In this document: positions 35,490 through 49,234 of the stretch, piece after piece
How positions within the stretch are numbered: the stretch's first letter is position 1
Layout of the letters: each line of letters begins with the position of its first letter
DNA from: Burhinus oedicnemus
Taxonomy: Eukaryota; Chordata; Aves; Charadriiformes; Burhinidae
Reading direction: 5' to 3'
Length of the DNA: 64,000 nt
Assembly (NCBI GenBank): GCA_008921705.1
Contig: VFFE01008529.1
Location: 660,866 to 724,865 of the forward strand
Notes under the pieces: generated by a model
The model's input: only the letters and a program-made list of their open reading frames with translations
The model's database searches: none
Told to the model about the DNA's origin: nothing
Translations under genes and position numbers: made by a program

Positions 35490-38400
35490 TACTGATGGCT
35501 GCCCAAGGTGAGAGGAGTCATGACAGAAATCCCCCCCCCGGCCAGCCCTGTGTAGGGTGGCTGTGAAAGATGTGAGACAGGCACGTCGCTCATTCACTTC
35601 TTCTTCATAACCAGAAAGGCAGCAATAGCTATTATTTTGTTTGCTAGTAACTAATTCACAGCTGATGCAAGGCCAGAGGCCAGCTCCCCGCACTCAGGAA
35701 GGGATGTGCCATAGGGTTTGGCTTGGTGCTTTGAGACACCCCACCACCACCACCCCCAAAATACTGGTGCCCAGCAAAGCTGGGACATGCCCTCCAGCCC
35801 GTGCTGCCAGCACGGCAGTGCCTGCAGAAACCAGGCCTGGGTAACGACTTAGAGAGACGCTGATTTTAGAAATGGCACACAAAAATAAATCTGTTACTGC
35901 AAGGGCACCTGCAAATGACAGAAGTCTGACCGAGGCAGGGCCGGCTCTGTTTGCAGAGTAGGGCAATTGCCTGTGATGCCTGGCAAGGGGAGCCCTGAGG
36001 AGCATCTCTTCTGTCCTGCTTAACACCCGCCTCCCTCGGGGCTGCCTGGTGGCCATGCTCTCCTCCTGCCTTCGGAGCAACATGGACCACGCTGGCACAC
36101 AGCAGCTGCGTGGTCACACCACGATGGAGCGAGAGCTGCGGGGCAGGGGAGAGGCCACCATAGCTACAGTTATGCAGTTGCAGCAATATAAACATCTAGA
36201 TATGCACAAAGGTTGTTTTCTCCCTGAATTTTGTTTTCAACAACTGGTCACTCAGAGCATGACGTGAAGGGTGCGCAGGTCAGCTAGGACAGGTACGCAC
36301 TGATAAACGGTCAGGATATTTTACACTTACAGCTGTGAAAGAAATGTCTGAGACATCAAATCTGCTTCCTCACATCCAGAGACAAAAGTTCATTACTGTT
36401 GTTTCAGAGCGCTTTCTAACCAGGGAGTTTGGCTAACCCGATTGTGCTCATACCTGGCTTTTTTCAGAGGCTGTACTGACTTTTAATTAAGTCAAGGTAG
36501 TTAACTTGCTCACAAAGGCAAGAGCAGACAAGCCGTTCTGATGTTCTGAAATGAAGCTTTTTATTCTTTGCATATTAACCTGGGCCCCGCGTAGCAGAGG
36601 CATTAAGAGAAAGCGCTAAGAGACATGAATTGCCCCATTTATTTGAAATTATTTTAATGGCTGTATTCACTCGAATGCAACAGTAATACAGGAAAGGCTG
36701 AGATGTCAGAGTGCCGACATTTCTTTTTCCTTCGTGTCTGATCCCTGTGGTGATTTATTTCATAGTGGTGCCATGTATAAAAAGACTGCTTTAAAAGCAT
36801 TTTCCTTATCAATGCAAGCATCAGCTGGTATGTGTTCATGCACCTTAGCAATCGCAGAGTACCCAGAAAAGTTGCACAAATATTTGCAAACTGTTAATTG
36901 CAAACATCAGGCAAAACAGTATCAATTATATCTAACAAGCTTGAATAATTTCCCATATGAAAAATAGGGGAGCGGGAGGGAAGATCTGAAACATATTTTT
37001 ATTATTTATTCTTAGAAAATATTTATATTGTATGCTGCAGATCATGTAAGTATAAAAAGGCTGGGAAATCTGTATTTAAAACAATGTAACGTGTACTCAT
37101 CACATTTTGCAAATTACTAAAGGAAAACACTTCTTTTTTTCTGCTAAAAGAATAGTTTCCAATTTTAATCACAATTGCACATCTATTCAACTTTTTATCC
37201 GAATTGCAGAATTCAGCAGAACAATTAGTGACCCAAAAAGACTTTTTCTGTCAAAATGAGAAGTCAGATGCTGACGAAAGTAACAGTGCTATTGCTGTTC
37301 TCATTTTAAGTTCCAAGTATTTTATCTCTTTTTTTTTTATTTAAATTTTTAACCTATTTTAATAGCAAGTGAAAGTAAAATTAGCAACGGAGTAACAAAC
37401 TGAAAGGCATCGGTTTGAGAAGACAGAAAGGGAACGTTTGGGCACGGTCTCTTCCCTTAGCTGAACAGCTCGACCCAACTGAGGTGAGGCGGCACATTGT
37501 TTCAGTCTCCCCCAACCTACTGTTTTTCAGAGCAAAAGAAGTTGAAACTTAACATGTGTGCCCAGCTGTCATTTGAATGTATTTTGAATATTAGAGCCAG
37601 ATTTTTACCACCGAGCTGTACCCAGTGACCCTGCTGTCCAAGTAACACTAGCAAAACCACCCTGGTAGGGTTTCACGGGAGACCTCAGCAGTCCCTCGCC
37701 GTTCGCGCTGCCGGCAGCATGGCTGCAGTTGTGCAAGTCCCACTGCAATAAGTCATTTGGCCGAATCTTCGGCTGAGTTCTGATACGGCCAGATTTCACC
37801 GCATTTGAGTTGCCACACTTTTTGAGCACATCAGTTTTATAACGCCGGGAAAGCTGCATAATTACAGACACTAAAATAATGTGCTTCACAGTTTGTTTCC
37901 AGTGAAAAGTGCCTTTTAGCTTTGAGAGTCTGAAAATAATCAGGCTGTGAAAATTGGAACTGTCTTTTTCACATAAACCAAAATCCCCTGGTTACTTTAT
38001 ACTCTCTCCAATTTGATTTTAAAATTCAGCCGGCTTTTGGTGGCCTCACACCTTGCACTGGCTCTAGGATGCACAATCAAGAGTCTAACAAGCCACCCCT
38101 AAATTCCCTGTGCATCCTGTATCACCAGCTCAGGCATCTCAGGGAAGTCTATCCACTTTGCTTCACTGAATTGAAAGCAAACCTTGAATTCTTCATTTTG
38201 TAATACAACATAACAAGCCTTGTGAAGCAAATATAGATAAGATGGGATTTTCAGTTACGGTGTGATTCTGGAGCGCATCTTCATCTGGCTTTGTCTGATA
38301 CAACAACTCTCTGGAGCCTTCTGGTTCCTGAATACCGGTATCTCACGGCAGATACCACAACACAGCGTCCTGGCCTAGCAGTTACTGCTGTTCAACACAT

Positions 38401-40960
38401 AAAACCAGCAGTATGAAATGTTGTAAACAAAGCTTAACACACAGAGAAAAAAAGGCCATTTAATAGAACATGCTGGCAAAAAAAGTCTCAAAAAAAATTG
38501 AAAGCAGGTATTAAATCCATTAGTGGAGTGGGGACCATAACAAAAATGTCCACAACTGTAACAGATTTGAAGACTCACAACGTGACATTTTGCATATGAT
38601 CTTTAATGTTCAAACAGTAACAATGGCTACTTTTAAATTAGGGTTACAAAAACCAAAACTTTCAGTGAAGAGGCATTGCAAGAGTTGAGACGTAGAAACA
38701 TGTTTCTTCCAGAAGCCAAAAGGTTTTTACTCGAGGACTGCAAATACCTAGCCACTTGTGTAACTGCATAAGTATCATGCCATTCAGGTTTTTTTACAAA
38801 TATGTCAGTTTTAGTGTTTCAGGAGGCAAGGGATTTGCAATCAACACCTGGAGAGAAAGAGAAGTAAGAAAGACAAGAGTACAGAAAAGATGGGCGGTGA
38901 TGGGAGCCCTCGTCTTGTGTGCTCGAATGCAGAAGCTTGTAAAGATTTAAAGCTGATATGAAAACCTCACATGAGACCAGTCTGTTTTTATGACCAGAAG
39001 CCTCTCTTAGGTTGATGGGTGTTATTCACTAGCCTGGGAGCTGGCAGGACGATCACAACATCAGGCGTCCCATGCACCACTGCTATTGAAGGTGCTTGCA
39101 ATGCAAATACTTGCTCACCTACATCACAAGTGAGTTCATCTCTGTGATTCATAGGAGGGGAATGATTTAATTTGGAATGTCTCTATAAAGAGATGCTCAG
39201 AGCTAGAACAGAATATGGAGAACAGCACCCAACCAGTTTTTCGGCGACAAAGATCTGAGCTATAGCTTACTTGCTTAGTAGGGTAACTCTTGAAGTCCCA
39301 CCTTTGATTTGAATCAGACAAGCCGCTGCATCCTGTTGAAACACATGAATCATGGCTCGGCCAAAAGAGACACAGGTCATTCTCTTGGGATCCATGCGCA
39401 GAATCATCCTTACTGTGCTATCTGCCACCTGTTACGGCACCATGCTGTAAGCCCATCAACGGTCAGTTCTGAGCTAGCTGAAGGACAGGGAAAAGGAGAA
39501 TAAAAATCTTGCTGCACTAAGAAATCCCCCAGGGGATTTCCTCTATGGGCAGCAAAAACCCTGGGATGAGACAGATCTGCAAGGTCTGAGATGGTGTGGG
39601 GCAGAGGGGACAGATAACCTGAGGAGGAGGGGAACACCACAACTCAGGAGGAATGTACAGCAGTGCATGCTAACCCCACTATGTCTTCCAGCAGAGTTCT
39701 CTTATACACCTGGAGTTTCCACCTCCTTAGCCTGCCTTTCTGTGCAGGAGGGTAACTTGGCCCGAGTAGGTATGTCAGGATTTGACTCTTAGATTTGCCA
39801 GGCTTCCCAGGACACAAAGCCTGCTTCAGTCTTATTTTGATACAACCCGGGCAGTTATACTTAGTATGCAAACTAAAAAAAAATGTTATTTAGCCATTCT
39901 AAATGCGCACATTCAACATTGCCATGTGCTTAATTTTTTACTATAGTAGGTGACTGGTTTCACTAAAACTACTGTTTTGAAAAGAAGTGTACTAAAAATA
40001 CGTGAGAATTTTAGTGCTCATGAAAAAATATCTCTCATCCCTGGAGACTAAAATCTTTTGTCTCCAGAATTACAACAGGGACAACAGAGGTGATGATAGC
40101 ACAGATTCGTCTCTGCCTCTCTAACCGTATGTCTAAACCAGCCCTGACTGCAAACCAGCCCTTCTGGGGTTGTAACCAGGTGAGGTCTAGGAAGAATCAG
40201 GTTAGTTTCCTCCTGGTTTGTACCGTATTTGACCACATTGCTGAGGAACAAGACTGAGATAACAAATCTCACAAAGCCACAGGACAGCTGTCAAATGTCA
40301 CTAAGTTTTGATCATTCCTATGCTGGACATACTGGATTTGATTTCTGTTACACAGTGACTCGGGCATGTCTAAGAAGTGCTAGGCTTGCCTGCAGGCCAT
40401 TTGTTATACGGATAGGACAATTTGCATCTGTGGTTAGCTAAAGGAAGAACCTCCAAAATATGAAAACAAACTGTCAGGATTTTACAACAACATATACAAG
40501 AGTCTTTTAAATAGAATACACAGTGGTCAGATTTTATACACTAAGTTCTTAAAGTAAAAAAAACTCCCCATGGACAGACATGCCAAGAGGTGGGGGTTGA
40601 TCCAGGCAGAAGTTTGTCATTAAATAAGTGCAGACAAACAAACAACTGAGGAACATCATCAACAACAACAACAAAATCAGCACAGCTATTATGTGCAGAT
40701 CTCCAGACTAGGCCCACTCCAGTCCAGGCTAGCAAAGTCCAAACACAGGTTTGTGAATAAGGGTATGAACCCGCACCTTTCGTTTTTAAAGATAGTGCCC
40801 ATGTGTGTTGGGGGGAACAGATCAAATAGAGTGCACATCTGTCTCAGCAGGGGCACCTGCACTGTGGTCCTGCCAGGAGTCCTCCTTTGATTCACTGCCC
40901 ATCCTCTCTGCTGCAATATCTTTGTGTGAAGACAGAAAGAACGAATGCAGGCAAACCCAC
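35490..40960. other. Intergenic stretch leading to the 3' side of RHOH
   Basis: No coding gene is supported. Bases from about 40960 leftwards would include the RHOH 3' UTR, whose end I could not place because no clear AATAAA was found close to the stop codon. An AT-rich segment at 36.5-38.7 kb shows no repeat signature and could hold conserved noncoding elements; I cannot test this from one sequence. Confidence 0.45.
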
Positions 40961-40972
40961 TGCTGACGGTCC

Positions 40973-41548
40973 TCAAAAGATCTTGCACTCATTAATGGAG
41001 AAGAGCTTCCGCCTGTTCTGCCTTTTGGCTTGATTGACTGCTGTCCGCACAGCATACTCAAACACCTGCTGCACCCCTCGGTTGCTGAGGGCAGAGCACT
41101 CCAAATAGCCTTTGGCTCGCACGTCCTGGGCAAGCCGCTTCCCGTCTATCGGGCTGATGCAGGAGGAACGGTAGGGCCCCGTGTCGCGCTGGTCAGTCTG
41201 AGTAGCCACTACCAAAACGGGAATGCGGGGCAAATGGCTGCGGATCTCACCAATCCATTTGTTCCTCAGGTTTAGAAAGGAATTGTGGTTTGCCACCGAG
41301 TAGCACATTAATACTACATCTGCCTGTTGGTATGAGAGGGGGCGAATACCTTTGAAGGCATCGCTGCCAGATGTGTCCCAAAGACCTAGGCTAATCTGTA
41401 CACCATCCATGAAGACGTCCACTCCGGTGTTTTCATACACGGTGGGTCTGTAGTCATCTGGAAAAGTCTCGGAGGTGAAACGTACCAAGAGAGACGTTTT
41501 CCCCACCGCAGAGTCTCCCACCAGGACACACTTGATTGAATCCAGCAT
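40973..41548 (-). CDS. RHOH: RHOH, atypical GTPase-deficient Rho family protein (191 aa)
   Basis: RHOH is a membrane-anchored signalling adaptor of blood cells that helps T-cell receptor signalling through ZAP70 and LCK and antagonises Rac-type GTPases. The minus-strand frame gives 191 residues, the family length, starting at [19 protein letters not shown]; an in-frame ATG 9 codons upstream (41575) would lengthen it beyond the known protein and is not chosen. Visible features are the P-loop GDSAVGKTS (residues 11-19), effector region [14 protein letters not shown] (33-46), switch [11 protein letters not shown] (57-65), ITAM-like tyrosines Y73 and Y83, the TQTD nucleotide motif, a basic tail (KRQNRRK) and a C-terminal CKIF box for prenylation. 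Residue 13 is serine and residue 62 is serine, so both key GTPase positions (Gly12 and Gln61 of Rac) are lost, as in mammalian RHOH, where residue 62 is asparagine. The whole reading frame is in one exon, as known for RHOH. Confidence 0.97.
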   Translation of the reverse strand: MLDSIKCVLVGDSAVGKTSLLVRFTSETFPDDYRPTVYENTGVDVFMDGVQISLGLWDTSGSDAFKGIRPLSYQQADVVLMCYSVANHNSFLNLRNKWIGEIRSHLPRIPVLVVATQTDQRDTGPYRSSCISPIDGKRLAQDVRAKGYLECSALSNRGVQQVFEYAVRTAVNQAKRQNRRKLFSINECKIF

Positions 41549-41774
41549 TTTATTAACGTTCAGGGCCAAAAGCACTGCCTCGGCACAGCAGGAGTGCGAC
41601 AGAGAGATGCAGTGGTCTCAGAGGCTTTCTAGATAACTTCCATTTGGTGAGAAACCATCCAAATCTCTTTACTTCTCAAGACTTGATTGTGTCACTTGAG
41701 TCCAAAATCCCCTTTTCTCCCACACAGATCTGTGGTGCCGTTGGTTTTAATTCTTCAGTGAGTCAAATGATGTT

Positions 41775-41788
41775 TCTGGAAGAGTAAA
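41775..41788 (-). other. RHOH: Candidate splice acceptor at the 5' end of the RHOH coding exon
   Basis: On the minus strand TTTTACTCTTCCAG|AAACATC gives a good acceptor, with exon sequence from 41775 running 227 nt to the ATG. RHOH is known to have noncoding 5' exons spliced to its coding exon, so an acceptor here is expected. Confidence 0.5.
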
Positions 41789-43101
41789 AATAAAATGTAA
41801 CATTTTTAACCCACAGAGAACAGAACATTATCCATCAAGATAAAGATGCCTGGACATGTCTTTGGACAGCCATGGGGAGTACACCACATCGAGGATGCTC
41901 AACCTTGCCGTTCTCTCCCAGCTGGCTGCGTGTGCAACAGCCATTCATGTAAACAACCTTCTTGCTGCTCCATGGGGACTAACAGTCCTATCACCGCTAC
42001 CATTCTTCACTGACACCAACTATTTTCCCTCTAGTTGTCTAAAAAACTAATAAAATCAATTTAGCTCTGGTGTAACTGCTACTAAACTGCTTTTAGTGAG
42101 ATATCTCTTGCCTCTGACTTTCACCAAGACTGACAGAATCCTGATCCCTCTTAACCGATCAGTTCAGATTCCCTTGAAAATGTACCCATGCTCTCTAGAG
42201 GTAGTAAAGAGAAAAAAGCACTTCGACCAGTTTGACTATTTAAGCAATCCTGTAATGAACAGTAACACAGAACCACTTCTGACAAGGAGGAAGAGAAGAC
42301 TTCAGGTGTGAATTTCAAGCGACATGAACCTTAACAGTTTTCAAAAGCAATGAAGGATTCACAGCAAAAATGCAAAAAAGTTCAAAATTTTTCTTACAAA
42401 TCACTTTCAACAAGCAAGAAGCACAAGCCAAAGAAAGCCACACCACCAGTGCTTGCCCCAGTCAAACAATTTCATTTGAAGGGGATACAGCTGCCCTGAC
42501 ATTTACTCTGTTGTAAAACTGAACTGAGAGTACCTCTTCAGAGTATATAATTGCTTTTGAGCTCCTGCCAGCGTTCAGTCAAATTTTCCTGTTTTGAAAG
42601 CATTTGCCTCTTCCCCACTAGCTGTGTGCAAGATTCACTGCTCTCACAGGGCGACACACAAGATGCTACAAAAATCACTAACTGCAAAACTGAAGGCAAA
42701 TTAGTTCTGCTCAACAGAAGTAATTAAAAAAAGTATCACTGCATAATTTCAAAATGTCCTGTGTATGTTACACAAATAATACATTTCTGTCTCCTTCATA
42801 CATGAAGAGAGAAGTCACAGCTTAAGGTTATTTACACAGAAATGAATGATGGCCACAAAAAGCGTATACTCAACGTTACTGTAACGCTCTCCAGTTTCAG
42901 TACCCTAACCCCCACTACCACCACCACCCCCCTCACCCACATTTCTAGTACGCTCAAAGCTTTGGCTTACTCCACAAAGAGGAAAAACAAAGGAAAAGAA
43001 GAGAAAAGCACTAGATGAGCTTAGAGAGAACATTTTACAGGCATTGACAACTGCTATCAGCAACTTCCATGCTTTCATTTTGCAGTGAGGCAGCGCCCTA
43101 C

Positions 43102-43198
43102 CTCCTCTCTTGCTGCCGGCACACCTGCATCTCTCCCACCTGATGCACTGGCCAAAAGAAGATGTGCCAGCAGCTTGGACGGAGCACATTGTTTTATA
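43102..43198 (-). promoter_or_regulatory. RHOH: Candidate RHOH core promoter and noncoding first exon
   Basis: On the minus strand CTCTATAAAAC (TATA core 43198-43192) is followed by about 60 nt of possible exon, ending at the donor GAGGAG|GTAGGG with GT at 43101-43100. A second possible donor, CATCAG|GTGGGA, lies earlier, near 43133. Splicing to the acceptor at 41775 would remove about 1.3 kb. The surrounding 43.09-43.37 kb is richer in CpG than its neighbours and has GGAA/TTCC motifs that ETS factors of blood cells could bind. This rests on motifs and position only. Confidence 0.4.
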
Positions 43199-43399
43199 GA
43201 GGCGGCACCAAGCCTGCGGGGCAGTCCTCATGCGTACTTGAGTTACCGGTATCTAGAGGAGTCATTGCAACAGACGGCGCTTCCTGGTCTGCCAGCGTGA
43301 CCATGCTCTCGCCATCTCAGCTCGCTTCTAGGAAGTGGAATGGAGGCCGAGGCCGTTTCACGGCATTCCTGGCTGCCGGGAAACAAACTGCTTCAGGAA

Positions 43400-46300
43400 T
43401 TTAAGTTTTGGTGGCAGCAGTTGGAAATTTGCTTTTAAAGATTCAGTAGGTCTAACTCCACTGTCTTGCCTTCTTCATTCCCCAAACAAGCTCTCAAGGG
43501 AATGAAACAAGACATTTACAAAATATATCTATGAAAAATTCAAAAAATATATGCAGGGTACACAGTCCAAGTACTTAAATGCATCATCATCTTTCCTTCA
43601 GGGTATTCTACTTCAAAATTGTGTCAGCAGTACAGTTTGAAAACACTGCAATTCACCACAAGCAGTAGCGTATGATTCAGACAAAGCTGCCTGCTCCCAG
43701 GAGAAAGTTAGCATGTACTAAGTCTCCTTTTCAGAAGAAACATTTCCGTGGTGCAAGTAGTCCTTAATGCCTTCAGGCTCATTATTTTGTGTATACTTGA
43801 ATGTGGGGGAAAACAGGGATGTCCAAAGCATGACTTCTGGTATTTCATAAATGTTTCATGATTGTTCTGGTACTCAGCTTGTTGATTACCAGGTCTGATT
43901 ATGTTGGCTATTTTGAAAGAAAGTATATAAATTATTAAAGACGAAAAAAGATACCAAGGTCTAGTGAATATGGCTAGTCGACGCACACAATAGGAAAAGC
44001 TGAAATATTCCACCACGACAATGCAGAACTGTTTTCAAAGCAAATGATACTGTTCTGCAGTTCATTGATGAATAAAAATGAACAGTATATAACAAGCTCT
44101 GTATTCTGGTCCTGTGGACAGATTGCCATCAGTGGTCCTGATCTTGCTTTTGTTCACAGCCATTTGGAGTTCACGTGTCTCCGTATATAGTTGGGATTAC
44201 ATATGAGCATATTGAAAATATATTTTTAATTATGCACATAGCCTGTCTTTGACGCAGCCTCAGGGTAAGAGCAGTATTAGTGTATTAAAATAATTATGCA
44301 AGTTCACCTCAATTAATGGAAAACTCTTTAGATTAAACATCAACAGAAAACAAAGTCCTTTAAAGGACAGGCCAGTACTGGGCATTTCTACATCTCAGTA
44401 TGCAACCAGTTGTGTAAATATTTGCAAAAGCTTTGGTTCCTTTCTCTCATATTATATACTACGGTCTTGGTCTGATAGTACAGCATGCTATGCCAATTAA
44501 AAGACTACATAAAATCTTCTGATTGCAGATGGTTGAGTCTAAGCTGCTGATGGATTTTTTTTTCCCCCCAACAGTTTGGTTTTCCAAATTTTACTAACTT
44601 TATCAAGTCCATTTTGGATGTGGAATTCCAGATATAAACCTGTATCTTCTTTTACGCTACTTTGGTTTATGCTTTCATCACTTGTAACAATAGAAGATTT
44701 TATTTGAGTAATAAGGTGAGAGCTTTTATAGTATTACTAAGTATAAGAATATATGTCTAATTCTGATGCAGTCATTCAGAATAGTGACCTTTAATAAACT
44801 TTGAGATTAACTTCAAAGAAAATTCTTGCACAGTTTTAGATAGAGCACTGTCTTTTCAACTGTATCATATTGTCTATGTAACTAATGCAACATTTACTTT
44901 CTTTGCTTTCCTATTTTTGTTCCCTCTGTCTTTGGAATACAGAACCTTGGCACTGGTGTATGGTTATAGAGCCCTCGGACTTCACTGACGATGTGAGCAC
45001 AAGAAGCCGTACAACAGCCGCTCTCCAGGCACTGCCTGTCCTGCACCTCAAGCAACCTCATGCAAGTAACTGCCTCACACTTGATCACGGCTGAATACGA
45101 TACGGAGAAGGTGAGCAGGGTTGCCAACCCGTAACGTGAGGGGATGGGAAAAGCAGCACTAAGGTCTTTGCAGGTGAAGGATTCACATGAATATGTATCT
45201 CATGAAAAACAAATCTAATACTTGTTGAAACAATTCTAGCAACAAAGGAAAGCAGAACTGCTCGTATCAGAAGGGGTAAGTTTATCAACCGAACCAAATG
45301 GGATTTTCATTTATGCCAGGAACGCCTCTGGCATCTACTATAAGATCATTGTGAGCATGGCTCATTATGGCTAAACATCCGCAGGGGATGGACAGTGTCT
45401 TATGATAGGGGAAAATAAAGAGTCAGGAACTCCTAATTTCAAAACCTATCTTGGATATTGATAGTGCACCCTCGAGTAAGTGGGGATTTGGAAGGAATTA
45501 GCTCATAAGTAAACAAACCACACAGGCAAGACAACAGGCTTTCTAGATCAGGCAGTCACAAAATGCTTCAGAGAGTTAAAGCAATTAACATGCTAACTAT
45601 TATTGCCATTATCCGGTCCCTACCACAATTATATCTCAGTGCAGTTCCTGTTGATATCAGGATAAAAGCAGGCTAATTTTTCAGTTTGAGCACTGTGTAC
45701 ACTAGCTCTTGAAGAGACCTGACATTGCGAGGAAATAAAAATATTTATACTATTAAAAAAAGTTGAGATCCACTGGAGAGAATTCCATTTGCCGTGCAAT
45801 GTTTGAATGCACGTATTGTCTTTGCCTGCCTACATTACTCCTGTAAGTCCCACCTCACGCAGAGGTGGGGTCTGCAAAACAGTGTCTACAGTTCTTCTCT
45901 ATCATGTTGATTGTAATCACTGCTCCTTCTAACTGCACGGCAGATACATAAAAACTCTCCTTGCATCTCTTAGTTAGAGGCTCTCGAGGAGAGGAAGGAG
46001 ACATGGAGAACACCCTCACTGACCAGAACAGCACGTAGCTTTACACCTTCACCTCCGTGGGTGCAGCAGGCACTGCAGGGCACGGACAGGGCCTGAGAAC
46101 AACTCCTGCAAGGAGAAGGAGGAGGAAAGCTGGCAGGAAATCAAGACGGGGCAGAGATGCTGTGGCAGCACCCAGAAAATACAGCACGGAGACGATTGGC
46201 CCCTGTGACAGAGACACCATGGCTGTTGTGGACCCAGTCTGGATGCTCAGCTAGATCACCAGGTGGCCAAGGTCATGCTACCTTGCTTTCAGCTCCGTGA

Positions 46301-48490
46301 GTGAGTTGTACTTGCTCCATTCAGATACAAACCTCCAGACTGCTGCACCGGCCTTTGCTGCCACAGCACAGGGCTGCTGAAAACGAACACATCAGCTGTA
46401 GTCTGTCTGGAGGCTGCAGCTGGTCTGCAAGCAAATGGCACCTTGCTGTGAAGTTTCCTGTCATGCATTCATTAAGCTGATGCTCTGAAATTTGCATTAG
46501 CTGCCTCCTGGTTTGTAAACTCATTTTAAGATGATTTTGATCTATACCACTAAGTGGCCCTGGTCTTGCCAGCCTAGGAAACAGCTTCCCGCTGCCTCTG
46601 AGAGCGTCAGCGTTTCAGTTCATAGTGGCATTCAGTGGTGGTACCACTGCCATGAAGAACTGTCTCACAGCCCATACCTTTGCAAGGTGCTGCATCTTTT
46701 CCCCAAACTACTCCACAAAAAAAATCGGCATTCAACTCATTCACTTTCCAAGCAGGCTACCACAGGGGCCATCTACATTCTCTGGCCCAAGAGCAGGATG
46801 GCAAGTTACTTCACTGGCAGAATGCTTCAGCTGTCAGGTGTATGTATGATACTGATGGATTAATTGTCAGATTATCTCTCAATGTGTTTGTATATTTTAA
46901 AGAATTGAGAGGATGCCTAGAAGCTTGGATGAGAGCTTTTATACAGATATTTTATCCTTAGATACAATTGTACCTGCAATGGCTTCCTAAAGTTAGAAGA
47001 GCAAGCAACATGCAATGAACCCATATTTTCAAAGCCAGGATGTCTTGTCATCTCAAAAACAATCTTCTTCCAGCATTAAAAAAAAGTTGCAGACATAACA
47101 ACTCCGAAATTTTTCTTTCACTCCCTTATTCACAAAACTGAAATCCTGTTCCTGTTTTCAAATTTCAGTGTTTTGTTTTGAAAAAATACAAAAATAATTT
47201 TTTTAAAAAATTTCTAATTTATGAAATTTAAAGAAAATGGACAACCACTTTCTTAGGAGCCTTTGGAAAAAAATCACTTCTGGATCAACACAACACCTGA
47301 AAATTTAATCCCCAGTTTCTTTCTTTGGCAGTTTTAACAACTGAAACTGAAGAAAAGGATTTATGACCAAATCTTCAGTCATCTTGCCGACTTTATTATT
47401 AGCCAGGGAACTCAAGTCATCAGATTTAAAGGAAATTCCCTCATATTGAAACTGGAGAATCTTGCTATAAAATAATGACAAATACAGACCAACGTTCTTT
47501 AGAAGATGAAATTAGACATTAAGTCCTAGTAAAGGGATGAAAGCTTTCCACATAAGAAAATTTACATATTTACACACATGCTTACACACATATAAAGCTG
47601 TATAATAAGATACCTTAAATGAAAAATCGTTAGTTCGTTACTTTAGTACCTATAATGAATATATATAAGCAATGGATAATGACATGTCTAGATTTATTCA
47701 ATTCAGTACCGTCACTGAGAAAAACTGTTTAACTTTCATTTTAATTACCCAATTAGACAAAAGAAATATTTATTTTATCTTCAAGAACCTTTCAGCTGTG
47801 ACTAATCACACATTGATTCAGCTACTCACAAATTAAACATAAACACAAATTATTAGAACCACTCCAAAAATTAACAAAAAGTCTGTAAGACTCTCATGTA
47901 CTGATCCAAGATCCTAAATTCAGTAGAAGTCAATGAGATCTGCCAGTGCTAAGTACCTGCTCCAAAATTCAAGCCATGAGCCTGAAGTCATTTTTCTCCA
48001 CATGTTTATGGCATGACATGGTAAATTACGGACTATGTGGTATTCACGGCACTATGGGGCATTTTCAAAAGTAATCCATTTTCAGTATAAATGTTTCATC
48101 CTCTCCAAAGTAAAATTTGGGTAAATTGCGTGTAGGGAAGTAACCCCTCCACAGAGGACCAGCTCATGTGCCGTTCTCAGTCTGAGCCAATATCCTCCAA
48201 AGTCAGGAGAAACGGAGCGGCATGTTGTGCCCAAAGAGTGGCACAAGCCCTTGCGCTTACCAAGTGTTTCCCTTCTGCAAAATACGGGGTATGTCACCTT
48301 CCTTTCCTTCCCTTCCCTGTGATGATTTTTCTTCTCTGTTCTTAAACAGAGAATAAATTCTTCTTGAGTCTCGCCACAGATACAGCCGTACATGGAGCAG
48401 CTGGCGTGCAAATGTCACACGTGTGTATGTTCGAGCACGGAAGTTCGCCAACCATCTGTCCGTCTGCGTTCCCTCATAGTCTCTGTTTTT
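43400..48490. other. Intergenic stretch, no gene recognised
   Basis: About 5 kb upstream of RHOH, AT-rich, without recognisable genes or interspersed repeats. Open frames at 44885-45127 and 46531-46961 show no family content. Further noncoding RHOH exons or enhancers may lie here, but none can be singled out. Confidence 0.45.
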
Positions 48491-48491
48491 G

Positions 48492-48534
48492 TACACACAC
48501 ACACACACATATATATATATATGTATATATATAT
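48492..48534. repeat. (AC)n(AT)n compound microsatellite
   Basis: About nine AC units pass directly into about a dozen AT units with one G interruption (atatgtatat). The open frames spanning it translate to Thr-His and Ile-Tyr repeats and are not genes. Confidence 0.95.
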
Positions 48535-49234
48535 TCACCGCTGACACAGAACTACTTTTGGGTCCAGATGGGGATACAGATAGGCTTGCAGATGAACATG
48601 GATAAAGCGCTACGTGCTGATTATAGAACTGTCACACATACCTATGAAAAGTCACTCTGACTGTCAGAGTGGACTCACAGTTAAAAAGCAAATTTCCTCC
48701 CCAGTCTAAATATATTGTAGCCAAACTGAAGGACTGGTATTATAAAATGCATGATATTTAAGTAATTGACTTCAATGAGACTACTGTGTGTGTGGTGTTA
48801 TTCACATGTGGAAACGTTTGCAGCTTTGGGCCCCAAACCACTTCAAATTTTTCATGCCACATCCTCTTTTAACACAGTTCACCTTTCTTGAAGTTTCAGA
48901 CAAATCAAAAAGGCACTTACAACATATTTTTGTAGATTTTTTTTTACAGGTTTAACCCTTCAAAATCTCCTCAAATTTTTTTCGCTCATAAAATGTGAAG
49001 TCCTCTTTTATTTACAACCTTCAACAATGATTGCGTTCTCTTTCCGGAAAGCCTGTCCCTTTCCCTATTTCTGTTTGGGGATTTTTTGATCATCTGCAGA
49101 TACAGGCTTAATCATCATGAAGAATCCATTTCCATCTCATACACAACTAATATGTGTTGGTTTTAAATACGCATTTGTAATTTCTTGTAGAATTATGCAT
49201 TATTTGCTAGACTGGATGCATAGAAGTGTAAATG

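Noticed and set aside
34827..35495. 222-codon plus-strand frame
   Set aside because: It begins with GTG, has no domain, and its second half is simply the GC-rich island, where stop codons are rare on both strands.
41549..41575. Nine extra N-terminal residues for RHOH
   Set aside because: The second methionine gives exactly 191 residues and the conserved start of the family.
42900..42936. C-rich tract as a minus-strand G-quadruplex
   Set aside because: The G runs on the minus strand are separated by a loop of about 13 nt, outside the usual pattern.
48257..48660. Open frames across the AC/AT microsatellite
   Set aside because: They encode only repeat-derived Thr-His and Ile-Tyr runs.
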